NCBI GenBank assembly: GCA_023443345.1
Contig: JAEZUZ010000054.1
Coordinates: 1 to 14,981, forward strand
Length of the DNA: 14,981 nucleotides
Reading direction: 5' to 3'
Source: Bacillota bacterium
GTDB lineage: Bacteria; Bacillota; Clostridia; Peptostreptococcales; Acidaminobacteraceae
Shown here piece after piece: positions 1 through 7,405 of this stretch (position 1 is its first letter; each line of letters starts with the position of its first letter). The translations under genes were made by a program, and so were the position numbers. Below the pieces are notes generated by a model. That model made no database searches and was not told the DNA's origin. It was given only the letters and a program-made list of their open reading frames with translations.

Positions 1-225
1 TTCAAAACTTAAGTATTGCTTTGCTATTAAAATAGGAATATATGCCTTTAATACATCTAAAATAAATGTAAGTACTGCATAAGGTAGTCCACACGCTCTA
101 TAGACATTTGTTGTGCCAAGGTTTCCACTTCCAAAGTTCCTTAAATCAATATTTTTAACTACTTTTGCAATTATATATGAAAAGGGGATTCCCCCTATTA
201 AATATCCTATAAAAAGAAAAAACAT
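1..225 (-). CDS. plsY: Glycerol-3-phosphate acyltransferase PlsY, N-terminal part (runs off left edge)
   Basis: PlsY is the polytopic membrane acyltransferase that moves an acyl group from acyl-phosphate to glycerol-3-phosphate, the first step of phosphatidic acid synthesis. Only the first 75 residues are in the window; the frame is open to base 1. The N-terminus is a hydrophobic helix containing GYLIGGIPFSYIIAK (residues 7-21). It is followed by the family motif GSGNLGTTNVYR (residues 33-44; family form GSGNxGATN), which is part of the active-site and phosphate-binding region. A second hydrophobic stretch follows (about residues 49-68). The start ATG (complement of 223-225) has a consensus SD, AGGAGG, at the complement of 230-235. 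The gene is divergent from the small unknown gene at 285. Family assignment is firm from the two motifs; nothing can be said about the missing C-terminal part. Confidence 0.93.
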   Translation of the reverse strand, partial: MFFLFIGYLIGGIPFSYIIAKVVKNIDLRNFGSGNLGTTNVYRACGLPYAVLTFILDVLKAYIPILIAKQYLSFE

Positions 226-241
226 TATACCTCCTATGAGA

Positions 242-275
242 TATAATTATAGTATATTAAGAACATATTTTACAA
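242..275. promoter_or_regulatory. Divergent promoter region with palindromic -10 (TATAATTATA)
   Basis: Bases 242-251 read TATAATTATA, a perfect 10-base palindrome, so a consensus TATAAT appears on both strands (plus 242-247; minus, complement of 246-251). For the minus strand a -35-like TTGTAA lies at the complement of 270-275 with an 18-base spacer. Transcription would start near 239, just before the plsY SD. For the plus strand the -35 is poor (AAAACA at 219-224, 17-base spacer). The minus promoter is therefore better supported; bidirectional use is an inference. Confidence 0.5.
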
Positions 276-284
276 GAAGGACTT

Positions 285-512
285 ATGAAAAATTTTACTG
301 ATCTAGAACTACAAAATATTATTTTAAAGCATCCCTACTTTAAAAATCCTAATCATTATTACATAAGGATAATTACAATAATGAAGTTTCTAAAGAAGAA
401 GGGAATTGATATTTCAAATGAGATATCTGATATTAGAATAGATAGAATACTTATGAGTATAGAAGGTGTAGAGAGAATTGGAAATGACAGATATAGATAT
501 GAAAAAAAATAG
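285..512 (+). CDS. Small conserved-looking protein of unknown function (75 aa)
   Basis: I do not recognise this protein. It is 75 residues, charged and rich in Ile, Lys and Asp/Glu, with no signal peptide and no membrane segment. By eye it looks like two or three helices (about residues 5-18, 24-38 and 48-59) followed by a short strand-turn-strand ending (VERIGNDRYRYEK, residues 62-74). That pattern resembles a small winged-helix fold, but this is inference only. Translation is well supported: SD AGAAGG (275-280) precedes the ATG, and the stop overlaps the start of the downstream RNA methyltransferase gene, suggesting translational coupling. It could be a nucleic-acid-binding partner of that enzyme or simply an unrelated operon neighbour. 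A spurious ORF is less likely given the SD and the overlap. Confidence 0.62.
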   Translation: MKNFTDLELQNIILKHPYFKNPNHYYIRIITIMKFLKKKGIDISNEISDIRIDRILMSIEGVERIGNDRYRYEKK

Positions 513-1242
513 ATTAGTAATCAGTTCTAAGTCAAATTCCAAAATAAAAGAAATCAAAAATATAAGAAAACACAGAGGAAATTTTTTTATAATAGAAGGT
601 CTTAGAGCTGTGAAACAGGCTATTGATAATAATCTAGAAATTCTAGATATATACACTATAGAGGAATATAGCAGTGAATTTCGTAATTCAATAATTATAG
701 ATAAATCACTAGTAAATTATTTTTCTTCTACGGAAAATTCACAGGGAATATTTGCAATAGTTAAAAAGAAAGCTCAAGATTTTAGCGATCCAGATAAAAT
801 TGTTCTATGTGATAAAATTTCTGACCCAGGAAATTTAGGTGCAATACTAAGGGCGAGTTTAGCATTTGGATTTGATGGCGTTTATACTACTAAGTCAAGT
901 GTAGATTTTTATAATGACAAAGTTGTACGTTCTTCGCTTTCTTCTATAAATTCGCTTATGATAAAGTCAGATATAGACATAGATTATTTAAAGAAGCTAA
1001 AGCAAACTCATAAAATATATGGGAGCTTTTTAAAAGATTCAATTTCACATAGAAAAGTTCAATATCCTAAAAAGATGGTGCTTGTAATAGGTTCAGAAGC
1101 AAGAGGAATAAGTAGAGAAATTGAGGAAATTGTGGATACTAGAATAACTATAAATATTAAAAATACTATGGAGTCTCTCAACGCCTCTCAAGCATGTGCG
1201 ATTCTTTTAGAAGAGATAAGCAATAAAGACAATCAAGTTTGA
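484..1242 (+). CDS. SpoU/TrmH-family RNA 2'-O-methyltransferase
   Basis: This is a SAM-dependent RNA ribose methyltransferase of the SPOUT (trefoil-knot) class, probably acting on rRNA or tRNA; the exact nucleotide cannot be read from sequence. The N-terminal substrate-binding region (ISSKSNSKIKEIKNI, then FFIIEGLRAVKQAI) is typical of the TrmH/RlmB-like 'SpoU substrate-binding' domain. All three SpoU motifs are present: motif 1 DPGNLGAILRAS (encoded near 823-861), motif 2 VIGSEARGIS (near 1087-1116) and motif 3 MESLNASQACAILLEE (near 1168-1215). About 250 residues is the usual length. The start is uncertain. ATG 484 has a purine-rich AGAGAG about 8 bases upstream and is chosen here; TTG 478 and ATG 499 are alternatives. 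All three overlap the upstream 75-aa gene. This gene often precedes pheS in Clostridia-type genomes. Confidence 0.9.
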   Translation: MTDIDMKKNRLVISSKSNSKIKEIKNIRKHRGNFFIIEGLRAVKQAIDNNLEILDIYTIEEYSSEFRNSIIIDKSLVNYFSSTENSQGIFAIVKKKAQDFSDPDKIVLCDKISDPGNLGAILRASLAFGFDGVYTTKSSVDFYNDKVVRSSLSSINSLMIKSDIDIDYLKKLKQTHKIYGSFLKDSISHRKVQYPKKMVLVIGSEARGISREIEEIVDTRITINIKNTMESLNASQACAILLEEISNKDNQV

Positions 1243-1266
1243 TTATGTTATTATATATTAAATGGG

Positions 1267-1300
1267 AAAAGGCTTCTTGTTAGTAAAAGAGGGCTTTTTT
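1267..1300 (+). terminator. Hairpin plus T-run between the methyltransferase gene and pheS (terminator or attenuator)
   Basis: Bases 1267-1278 pair with 1287-1298 in a 12-position stem: 11 pairs including one G-T wobble, with a single G-G mismatch at 1272/1293. The loop is 8 bases (1279-1286), and the run TTTTTT lies at 1295-1300. The shape is that of an intrinsic terminator of modest GC content. It sits directly before the pheS SD (AAGGAG, 1301-1306), so it could end the methyltransferase transcript or attenuate read-through into pheST. No T-box consensus is visible, and the gap (69 bases) is too short for one. Confidence 0.55.
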
Positions 1301-1311
1301 AAGGAGTAGAA

Positions 1312-2337
1312 ATGAAGGAAAAATTAGATCAAATCAGTCAAGAATTATATAAAAAAATAGGAGATTGCGACTCTACTAAGGAACTTGAAAAAATCAGAGT
1401 AGATTTTTTAGGAAAAAAAGGTTCATTAAAACAATTATTAAATAGCATGAAAGATGTAGATCCATCTCAGAGGCCAGTACTCGGTAAAATTGCCAATGAA
1501 ATAAGAGATAGAGCAGAGGAATTAATAGTAAGTAAGAAAAAGGAGCTTTTTGATCTTGAAATTCAAAAGCAGATGGAAAGTGAATATATAGATATTACAC
1601 TTCCTGGAAATAAATCAGCTCTTGGATCTCAACATCCTATGACTAAGACAATTAATGAGATTATAGATGTATTTATACAGATGGGATTTACTCCGTTTGA
1701 AGGACCAGAGATTGAAAGTGTATATAATAATTTTGATGCCTTAAATGCCCCAAAAAATCATCCTTCTAGAGGAATATCTGATACTTTTTATATAGATCAA
1801 AATAGAGTTCTTAGAACTCATACATCACCTGTTCAGATTAGGATGATGAAAAAACTACAACCACCTATACGAATGATTTCAGTAGGTAGATGTTTTAGAA
1901 ATGATGAATTTGATGCCACTCACTCACCTATGTTCTATCAGATGGAAGGTTTAGTAATAAGTGAAGATGCAACTATGGCAGAACTAAAGGGTGTGTTAGA
2001 GAATTTTGTCTTAAAATTGTTTGGAAGTGAGATTAAATCAGTTTTTAGACCTCACAACTTCCCGTTTACTGAGCCAAGTGCTGAAGTAGATATTTCATGT
2101 TTTAAATGCAATGGAGAAGGCTGTAAATTTTGTGGCCACTCAGGCTTTATAGAAATACTCGGATGTGGAATGGTTCACCCAAATGTATTGAAGGAATGCG
2201 GAATTGATCCAGAGAGATATAAGGGTTTTGCGTTTGGAATGGGCTTAGATAGAATTACTATGTTAAAGTATGAAATTGATGATATTAGACTTCTATATGA
2301 AAATGATAAGAGATTTATATCTCAATTTAGGAGATAG
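1312..2337 (+). CDS. pheS: Phenylalanine--tRNA ligase alpha subunit
   Basis: This is the catalytic alpha subunit of the cytoplasmic alpha2-beta2 Phe-tRNA synthetase, which charges tRNA-Phe using ATP. At 341 residues it has the normal bacterial length. Residues 1-90 form the charged N-terminal coiled-coil arm that contacts tRNA. The class II core follows with motif 2 (VGRCFRNDEFDATHSPMF, residues 191-208) and motif 3 (FAFGMGLDRITML, residues 306-318); FPFTEPSAEVDI (250-261) lines the active site. Four cysteines (263, 266, 271, 274) in the pattern CxxCx4CxxC form a probable metal-binding knuckle seen in many Firmicute and Clostridial PheS proteins. SD AAGGAG (1301-1306) fixes the ATG. The gene is 3 bases upstream of pheT and presumably cotranscribed with it. 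Expression may be tuned by the hairpin just upstream. Confidence 0.97.
   Translation: MKEKLDQISQELYKKIGDCDSTKELEKIRVDFLGKKGSLKQLLNSMKDVDPSQRPVLGKIANEIRDRAEELIVSKKKELFDLEIQKQMESEYIDITLPGNKSALGSQHPMTKTINEIIDVFIQMGFTPFEGPEIESVYNNFDALNAPKNHPSRGISDTFYIDQNRVLRTHTSPVQIRMMKKLQPPIRMISVGRCFRNDEFDATHSPMFYQMEGLVISEDATMAELKGVLENFVLKLFGSEIKSVFRPHNFPFTEPSAEVDISCFKCNGEGCKFCGHSGFIEILGCGMVHPNVLKECGIDPERYKGFAFGMGLDRITMLKYEIDDIRLLYENDKRFISQFRR
2329..2333 (+). promoter_or_regulatory. Ribosome binding site of pheT, inside the last codons of pheS
   Basis: AGGAG lies 7 bases before the pheT ATG and overlaps the last two sense codons (AGG AGA, Arg-Arg) and stop of pheS. The SD is thus part of the upstream coding sequence, consistent with translational coupling of the two subunits. 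Confidence 0.8.
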
Positions 2338-2340
2338 ATT

Positions 2341-4683
2341 ATGAAATTACCAATAGATTGGCTTAATGATTTTGTAAATTGTAAGGATATTGAAATAAGT
2401 GAATTTGCAAAAAAAATGACTATGACAGGGACAAAGGTCGAACAGATTATAGACTACGATCAAGCTAAAGATAAGCTTGTAATTGGAAAAATTTTAAGCC
2501 TTAGACCTCATCCTAATGCTGATAAATTACAGATACTTGAAGTAGATGTTAAAATTTCAGTTAAGCAGATAGTTACAGGAGCTAAAAATGTATTTGAAGG
2601 AGCAATGGTTGTAGTTGCTTTAGATGGTGCAAAACTAGCTAATGGGATTAAGATAAAAAAATCTAAGTTAAGAGGTGAGGTATCTGAAGGTATGCTCTGC
2701 TCTTACGAAGAATTAGGCTTTAACAAAAATGTAATACCTAAGGATGCCGAGGATGGTGTTTTAATTTTAAAGGGAAATTATAGTATTGGAGATCATTTTT
2801 TTAAAGCACTTGGATTGAGTTATCCAACTGTAGAATTTGAACTTACATTTAATAGACCTGATTGTCTAAGTGTACTTGGATTAAGTTATGAAGCAGCAGT
2901 TACCTTTAATAGAAAGAGAAAATTTTTAAATACATATAGAGATAGTTATCCTTCTTCAGTTGAGTTAGATATAGATAAAGATGTATGTAGTGCTTATTTT
3001 CTATTAGAGTGTGAAAAAGTAAATATTAAACCTTCTCCTGAGTGGATACAATTGAGATTAATGGCTAGTGGGGTAAGACCAGTAAATAACCTTGTAGATT
3101 TGACAAACTATGTAATGCTTGAAACTGGAAATCCTATTCATGCATTTGATCACGATGATTTAAATTCTAGGATTATAAGAGTTAAAAGAGCAAAAAATGA
3201 CGAAAAATTCATTACTCTTGATTCTCAACCTAGAGTTCTAAATTCTAGTGATATAGTTATATGTGATGATGATAAAAGTGTAGCTTTAGCTGGAATAATG
3301 GGAGGAGAAAATTCACAAGTTAAAGAAACAACTACTAAGACATTTATTGAAGTTGCCAACTTTGATAAAGATGTGGTTAGATCAACTTCTAGTAGACTAA
3401 AGCTTAGAACAGAATCGTCTATGAGATTCGAAAAGGGTGTCGATACATATAGGACACTTGTTGCAGTTCAAAGGATAATAGATTTACTTGATGTATTTGA
3501 ACTAAATGCTAAAGTAGTTGCTGTGAGCTCTTATATTGAAAATTTCACCAATGACTATGTTGAACTAAGGCCAGAAAGAGTAAATGAGGTTCTAGGTACA
3601 GAAATATCTAAAGAAGAGATTATATCAATAATTAAATCACTTGAGATAGAAGTTATAGAAGATGATGCGTTAAAGTGTAAAATACCTACATTTAGAAAAG
3701 ATCTTCAGATAGAACAAGATTTAATCGAAGAAGTAGCTAGAATATATGGTTTTGACAAAATAGTTTCTAAAATTCCAAAGATACTAGCTCAGGCATATAT
3801 GCCAAGTAAATTAAGGTTTAGAAATGATATTAGAGATATACTTTGGGCTTGTGGAGTAGATGAAATGGTGAATTACTCCTTCGTATCTGAGGATTCTATA
3901 AAATCTCTACACATTGATAAATCACCTATTGAGCTCATAAATCCACTAGGTGCTGATTATGCAAAGATGAGACCATCACTTTTAGTTAGTGCTTTAGATG
4001 TACTTAGATACAATGAGAGAGTATTTAATGAGGATGTACTATATTTTGAAATAGGAAATGTATTCTATGAAGAAATAGAAGATTATCAAAGAGAGTCACT
4101 ATCTCTAGCTGGATATGGCAGTAATTTAGATTTCTTTAAATTTAAAGGTATTATTGAGACATTAGTTCAAAATATGGGATTTAAGGGAGTTGAAATTAGA
4201 AAAAATACAACAAATAAATTATTCCATACTCATAGAAGTGCAGATTTATTAGTAGGTGGAGAGTATATTGGAACATTTGGAGAGTTGAGTCTATATATTA
4301 AAGAAGAGCTCAAGTTAAATCATAGATGTTATCTGGCTGAATTTGATATTGATAAGTTATTTGAGTGTCCAAGGAAGATCACCAAGTATGAAAAGATAAG
4401 TAAATTTCCATCAATAACCAGAGATATATCAATAGTTGTTAATGAAGATATAACTCATAGTCAAATAGTGGAGGTGATGGAAAAAGCTGGAGGAAATCTT
4501 CTTAGAAATGTCGAGATATTTGATACTTATAGATCTCAAGAAATAGGGGAGAATAAAAAATCTGTAAGTTATTCAATGTCATTTATGAGTAATGAAAAGA
4601 CACTAACTGACGAAGAAATAGAACCAATTTATGAAAGTATAAGAGAGGCTTTATTAAATAAACTCGGTGCTGTAAGGAGATAG
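2341..4683 (+). CDS. pheT: Phenylalanine--tRNA ligase beta subunit
   Basis: This is the large non-catalytic beta subunit of Phe-tRNA synthetase; it binds tRNA-Phe and edits mischarged Tyr-tRNA-Phe. At 780 residues it is close to the usual bacterial length. In order, it has an N-terminal EMAP/OB-fold tRNA-binding domain (about residues 40-150, with VIGKILSLRPHPNADKLQI), the B3/B4 editing region (about 205-390, with GVRPVNNLVDLTNYVMLETGNP), the B5 domain (about 405-475), the catalytic-like core that packs on PheS (about 485-675), and a C-terminal ferredoxin-fold anticodon-binding domain (FDX-ACB, about 687-780, with FPSITRDISIVV). Nothing is truncated. The gene lies 3 bases after pheS and 2 bases before zapA. 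Its terminal Arg-Arg codons supply the SD for zapA. Confidence 0.97.
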   Translation: MKLPIDWLNDFVNCKDIEISEFAKKMTMTGTKVEQIIDYDQAKDKLVIGKILSLRPHPNADKLQILEVDVKISVKQIVTGAKNVFEGAMVVVALDGAKLANGIKIKKSKLRGEVSEGMLCSYEELGFNKNVIPKDAEDGVLILKGNYSIGDHFFKALGLSYPTVEFELTFNRPDCLSVLGLSYEAAVTFNRKRKFLNTYRDSYPSSVELDIDKDVCSAYFLLECEKVNIKPSPEWIQLRLMASGVRPVNNLVDLTNYVMLETGNPIHAFDHDDLNSRIIRVKRAKNDEKFITLDSQPRVLNSSDIVICDDDKSVALAGIMGGENSQVKETTTKTFIEVANFDKDVVRSTSSRLKLRTESSMRFEKGVDTYRTLVAVQRIIDLLDVFELNAKVVAVSSYIENFTNDYVELRPERVNEVLGTEISKEEIISIIKSLEIEVIEDDALKCKIPTFRKDLQIEQDLIEEVARIYGFDKIVSKIPKILAQAYMPSKLRFRNDIRDILWACGVDEMVNYSFVSEDSIKSLHIDKSPIELINPLGADYAKMRPSLLVSALDVLRYNERVFNEDVLYFEIGNVFYEEIEDYQRESLSLAGYGSNLDFFKFKGIIETLVQNMGFKGVEIRKNTTNKLFHTHRSADLLVGGEYIGTFGELSLYIKEELKLNHRCYLAEFDIDKLFECPRKITKYEKISKFPSITRDISIVVNEDITHSQIVEVMEKAGGNLLRNVEIFDTYRSQEIGENKKSVSYSMSFMSNEKTLTDEEIEPIYESIREALLNKLGAVRR
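4674..4679 (+). promoter_or_regulatory. Ribosome binding site of zapA, inside the last codons of pheT
   Basis: AAGGAG sits 6 bases before the zapA ATG and again overlaps the terminal AGG AGA (Arg-Arg) codons of the upstream gene. The junction AGGAGATAGATATG nearly repeats the pheS/pheT junction. Confidence 0.8.
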
Positions 4684-4685
4684 AT

Positions 4686-5063
4686 ATGAGCAAAAGAGTA
4701 AAGTTAAATATTGATGGTTCAATACTTACACTTATGACAAACTCAACAGAGGAACATGTACAAAGAGTTGGCAGAGTTATAAATGATACTATAGAAAATA
4801 TTAAAAAGAGAAATTCGACTCTTAATTTATTACAAGTCTATAGGTATGCAATGATATCTATAGCAGATGAACTTCTTGAGATAAGAGAGTTAGTAAATGT
4901 AGATGAATTAAGAAAAGACGTATCTTCTCATGAATATTATGAACTTAGGAATAGGAATAAACATCTTGAAGAAGAAAATCAAAATCTAATTAAAAGATTG
5001 GAAAAACTTCAAGAAATACTTACAAAAAAGAGTGAAGAATTAGAAGAATTAAAACATGAATAA
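4686..5063 (+). CDS. zapA: Cell division protein ZapA
   Basis: ZapA is a small cytoplasmic protein that binds FtsZ and bundles its filaments to stabilise the Z-ring. The 125-residue product has the typical N-terminal globular part: KRVKLNIDGSILTLMTNSTEEHVQRVGRVIN (residues 3-33) matches the family start, in which a beta strand carrying the I-x-G element is followed by the E-x-x-x-x-x-V-A helix. A long C-terminal coiled coil follows (about 72-125, rich in Glu, Lys and Leu) and supports dimer/tetramer formation. The length is normal for Firmicute ZapA. The SD AAGGAG at 4674-4679 fixes the ATG. The last 8 bases overlap the start of mutS2. The zapA-mutS2 pairing after pheST is common in Gram-positive anaerobes. 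Main doubt: ZapA is a low-similarity family, so the call rests on length, layout and context. Confidence 0.88.
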   Translation: MSKRVKLNIDGSILTLMTNSTEEHVQRVGRVINDTIENIKKRNSTLNLLQVYRYAMISIADELLEIRELVNVDELRKDVSSHEYYELRNRNKHLEEENQNLIKRLEKLQEILTKKSEELEELKHE

Positions 5064-7404
5064 ACATGCTATTAAAAAGCTAGAGTTTGATATTATTTTT
5101 GATGACATACTCAGTTATTTAAATGATTTTTCAGTTGAAGAAAAATTTAGAAATCTCGGATTTATAAGATATAAGCAGGAGCTTATAGAAAGACAGAATA
5201 TCATAAAGGAAGCAATAGAAGTTGCCACCTATCATGCTCCTGTTCTAACTACAAAATGCGATGGATTAGATGAACTCGTATCTAATGCAAAACTAGGTTC
5301 TAAATTAGAAATAGAAGATATTATCCTTATTTATGATAATTTAAGAGCTCAAAAGAGAATGCTTGAATATTTTAGAAAGCTAGAAAATATAGAGGATAGA
5401 TTTCCTCTGTTAAACAATTATATTTCTATAATTAATCCAGTTGAAATAATAATTTCAAAGTGTGATAAGACTTTCGATAACTATTCAAATATTAAAGATG
5501 ATGCAACAGAAAATCTTCTGTCAATTAGAAATAAAATAAAATCATTAAATAATAAGATAAGACAGAGACTTGATTCTCTTTTAAGTGATGAAAAAGTTTT
5601 GCCATATTTACAAGAAAAAATCATTACAATAAGATCAAATAGATATGTTATACCAGTTAAAAGTGCTTACAAATCGGATGTAGAGGGACTTGTTCACGAT
5701 AAAAGTTCAACAGGCAGCACCCTATATATTGAACCAATTGAATTAGTTAAATCTAATAATGAGCTAAGTGAGCTATTAATTCAAGAGAAGCAGGAGATCG
5801 ATAGGATACTTATGCTTCTTTCTTCTGATGTGGCAAAATATAGCTTTGAGATACTAAATAATCAAGAAGCTCTTATAAATTTAAATTTATATATCAAATT
5901 AGGTAAATATCATTTAGAAAATGAACTATATCACGCAAAAATATCTAATAAGATAGAATTAGTTAATGCTAAACATCCATTTATCGATAAAAATAAAGTT
6001 GTTCCACTTAACTTAGAGATGGGAGATAAACAGAGAGTACTTATAATTTCTGGACCTAATACAGGAGGAAAGACAGTAGTTCTCAAGACAGTTGGATTAT
6101 TTTCACTTATGCATCACTATGGGTTAGGAATTTATGCAAGTTCAACTTCTTCGCTTAAATTATTTGATGAGATATATGTAGATATAGGTGATGAACAAAA
6201 TATTCAGCAATCTCTATCTACATTCTCCTCACACATGGTAAACATCGATTCAATAGTTAAGAATGCAACAGAAGATTCACTTGTTCTTCTTGATGAAATA
6301 TGTTCAGGCACAGATCCGCAGGAAGGTTCTGCACTTGCAATGGCAATCTTAGTTACATTAAGAGATAAGAAATCAATAACTTTATCTACATCTCACTACT
6401 CAGATGTCAAGGAATTTGCTTTGAGTGAAGAGGGATTTCTAAGTGCATCGGTTTCTTTTGACCTAAAAAACTTAAGTCCAACCTATAATCTACAAATGGG
6501 TATCCCTGGAAATTCCAATGCAATTTCAATATCAAAGAGAATAGGTGTAAGCCAAGATATTATAAATAAAAGTCTGTCTTATATGAAAGAAAGTCAGAAG
6601 AAATTACATAATGCAATTGCAAGAATGCAAAAGACAAAGGCAGAAAATGAGCAACTTTTAATTCAGGCAAAGCAAAAATTTAAAGAGGCACAGGAACTTG
6701 AGAAAAAATATAATGATAAAATTAATGATCTAGAAAATAAAAAAGAGAATATATTATCCAAGGCAAAGGAGTCTGCTAGAAAGCTCTATGAAGAAAGCAG
6801 CAGTGAAGTAAAAGAGATTTTAAAAGAATTGAGACAGATGAAGGTAGAAGGAATTGACCATAAAAAGGCAGAGAGCCTTGGAAAAGATATCAACTCTAAA
6901 ATATCTAAGTACTCTCTCAATAGAGAAAATAAATCTAAATCTAATAATTCTCCACAAAAAGTAAAAAAGGGAGATCAGGTATATGTAATAAATTATCAAG
7001 ATAAGGCAAGTGTATTAGAAGATTCAGATAAAAACGGAAATTTTATGGCCCAAATGGGAATTATAAAGTTAAAATTAAATGTGAACCAGGTAGAAAAAAT
7101 ATCACAGCAACAGCAAGATAGACATTACCAGAGTATGGCAAAAGATTTAAGTATTCCAAATTTGAGCAATAAGATAGACTTAAGGGGAGAAAATAAGGAA
7201 GATACACTTGTAAAACTTGACAAATTTATAGATCAAGCATATATGGCTAGACTTCCTTGGATTGAGATAATACACGGAAAAGGAACAGGAGTGTTGAGAA
7301 TATTTGTACATCAGATGTTATCAAAAAATAAAATGGTAAAAAAATATCGCCTCGGCAACTACAATGAGGGAGGCGATGGTGTTACAATTGCTTATTTTGA
7401 ATAA
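5056..7404 (+). CDS. mutS2: Endonuclease MutS2 (MutS family ATPase with Smr domain)
   Basis: MutS2 is a homodimeric ATPase. In different species it has been linked to suppression of homologous recombination and to rescue of collided ribosomes. The 782-residue protein lacks the mismatch-recognition domain of MutS. Residues 1-300 form the core/lever helices. The ATPase domain has Walker A GPNTGGKT (333-340), Walker B LVLLDE (409-414) with the signature GTDPQEGSALA (418-428), and the STSHY element (444-448). A long KOW-like/coiled-coil linker (about 505-690) follows. The C-terminal Smr nuclease domain (about 707-782) has IDLRG (707-711), HGKGTG (740-745) and GGDGVT near the end, all intact. The start ATG overlaps zapA by 8 bases and has only a weak SD (AGAAGA at 5042-5047). 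The last codons (CGC, CTC, GGC, AAC, TAC) are unusually GC-rich and encode a hairpin that acts on the other strand. The stop is 1 base from the convergent rhomboid stop. Confidence 0.96.
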   Translation: MNKHAIKKLEFDIIFDDILSYLNDFSVEEKFRNLGFIRYKQELIERQNIIKEAIEVATYHAPVLTTKCDGLDELVSNAKLGSKLEIEDIILIYDNLRAQKRMLEYFRKLENIEDRFPLLNNYISIINPVEIIISKCDKTFDNYSNIKDDATENLLSIRNKIKSLNNKIRQRLDSLLSDEKVLPYLQEKIITIRSNRYVIPVKSAYKSDVEGLVHDKSSTGSTLYIEPIELVKSNNELSELLIQEKQEIDRILMLLSSDVAKYSFEILNNQEALINLNLYIKLGKYHLENELYHAKISNKIELVNAKHPFIDKNKVVPLNLEMGDKQRVLIISGPNTGGKTVVLKTVGLFSLMHHYGLGIYASSTSSLKLFDEIYVDIGDEQNIQQSLSTFSSHMVNIDSIVKNATEDSLVLLDEICSGTDPQEGSALAMAILVTLRDKKSITLSTSHYSDVKEFALSEEGFLSASVSFDLKNLSPTYNLQMGIPGNSNAISISKRIGVSQDIINKSLSYMKESQKKLHNAIARMQKTKAENEQLLIQAKQKFKEAQELEKKYNDKINDLENKKENILSKAKESARKLYEESSSEVKEILKELRQMKVEGIDHKKAESLGKDINSKISKYSLNRENKSKSNNSPQKVKKGDQVYVINYQDKASVLEDSDKNGNFMAQMGIIKLKLNVNQVEKISQQQQDRHYQSMAKDLSIPNLSNKIDLRGENKEDTLVKLDKFIDQAYMARLPWIEIIHGKGTGVLRIFVHQMLSKNKMVKKYRLGNYNEGGDGVTIAYFE
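7338..7377 (-). terminator. Intrinsic terminator of the rhomboid gene, embedded in mutS2 coding sequence
   Basis: On the minus strand ATCGCCTC (complement of 7370-7377) pairs perfectly with GAGGCGAT (complement of 7346-7353) across a 16-base loop. It is followed by one A and seven Ts (complement of 7338-7344). The hairpin begins 28 bases after the rhomboid stop. It is far more GC-rich than its surroundings, and on the plus strand it lacks a T-run, so it is directional for the rhomboid transcript. Confidence 0.85.
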
Positions 7405-7405
7405 T

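Noticed and set aside
113..301. 62-residue plus-strand ORF opposite plsY
   Set aside because: It overlaps the clear PlsY motif frame on the other strand and the SD/start of the next gene.
414..656. 80-residue minus-strand ORF opposite the methyltransferase start
   Set aside because: It is antisense to two well-supported genes, has no SD, and its hydrophobic look comes from reading AT-rich DNA backwards.
1243..1311. T-box riboswitch before pheS
   Set aside because: The gap is only 69 bases and lacks the T-box consensus and specifier-loop structure.
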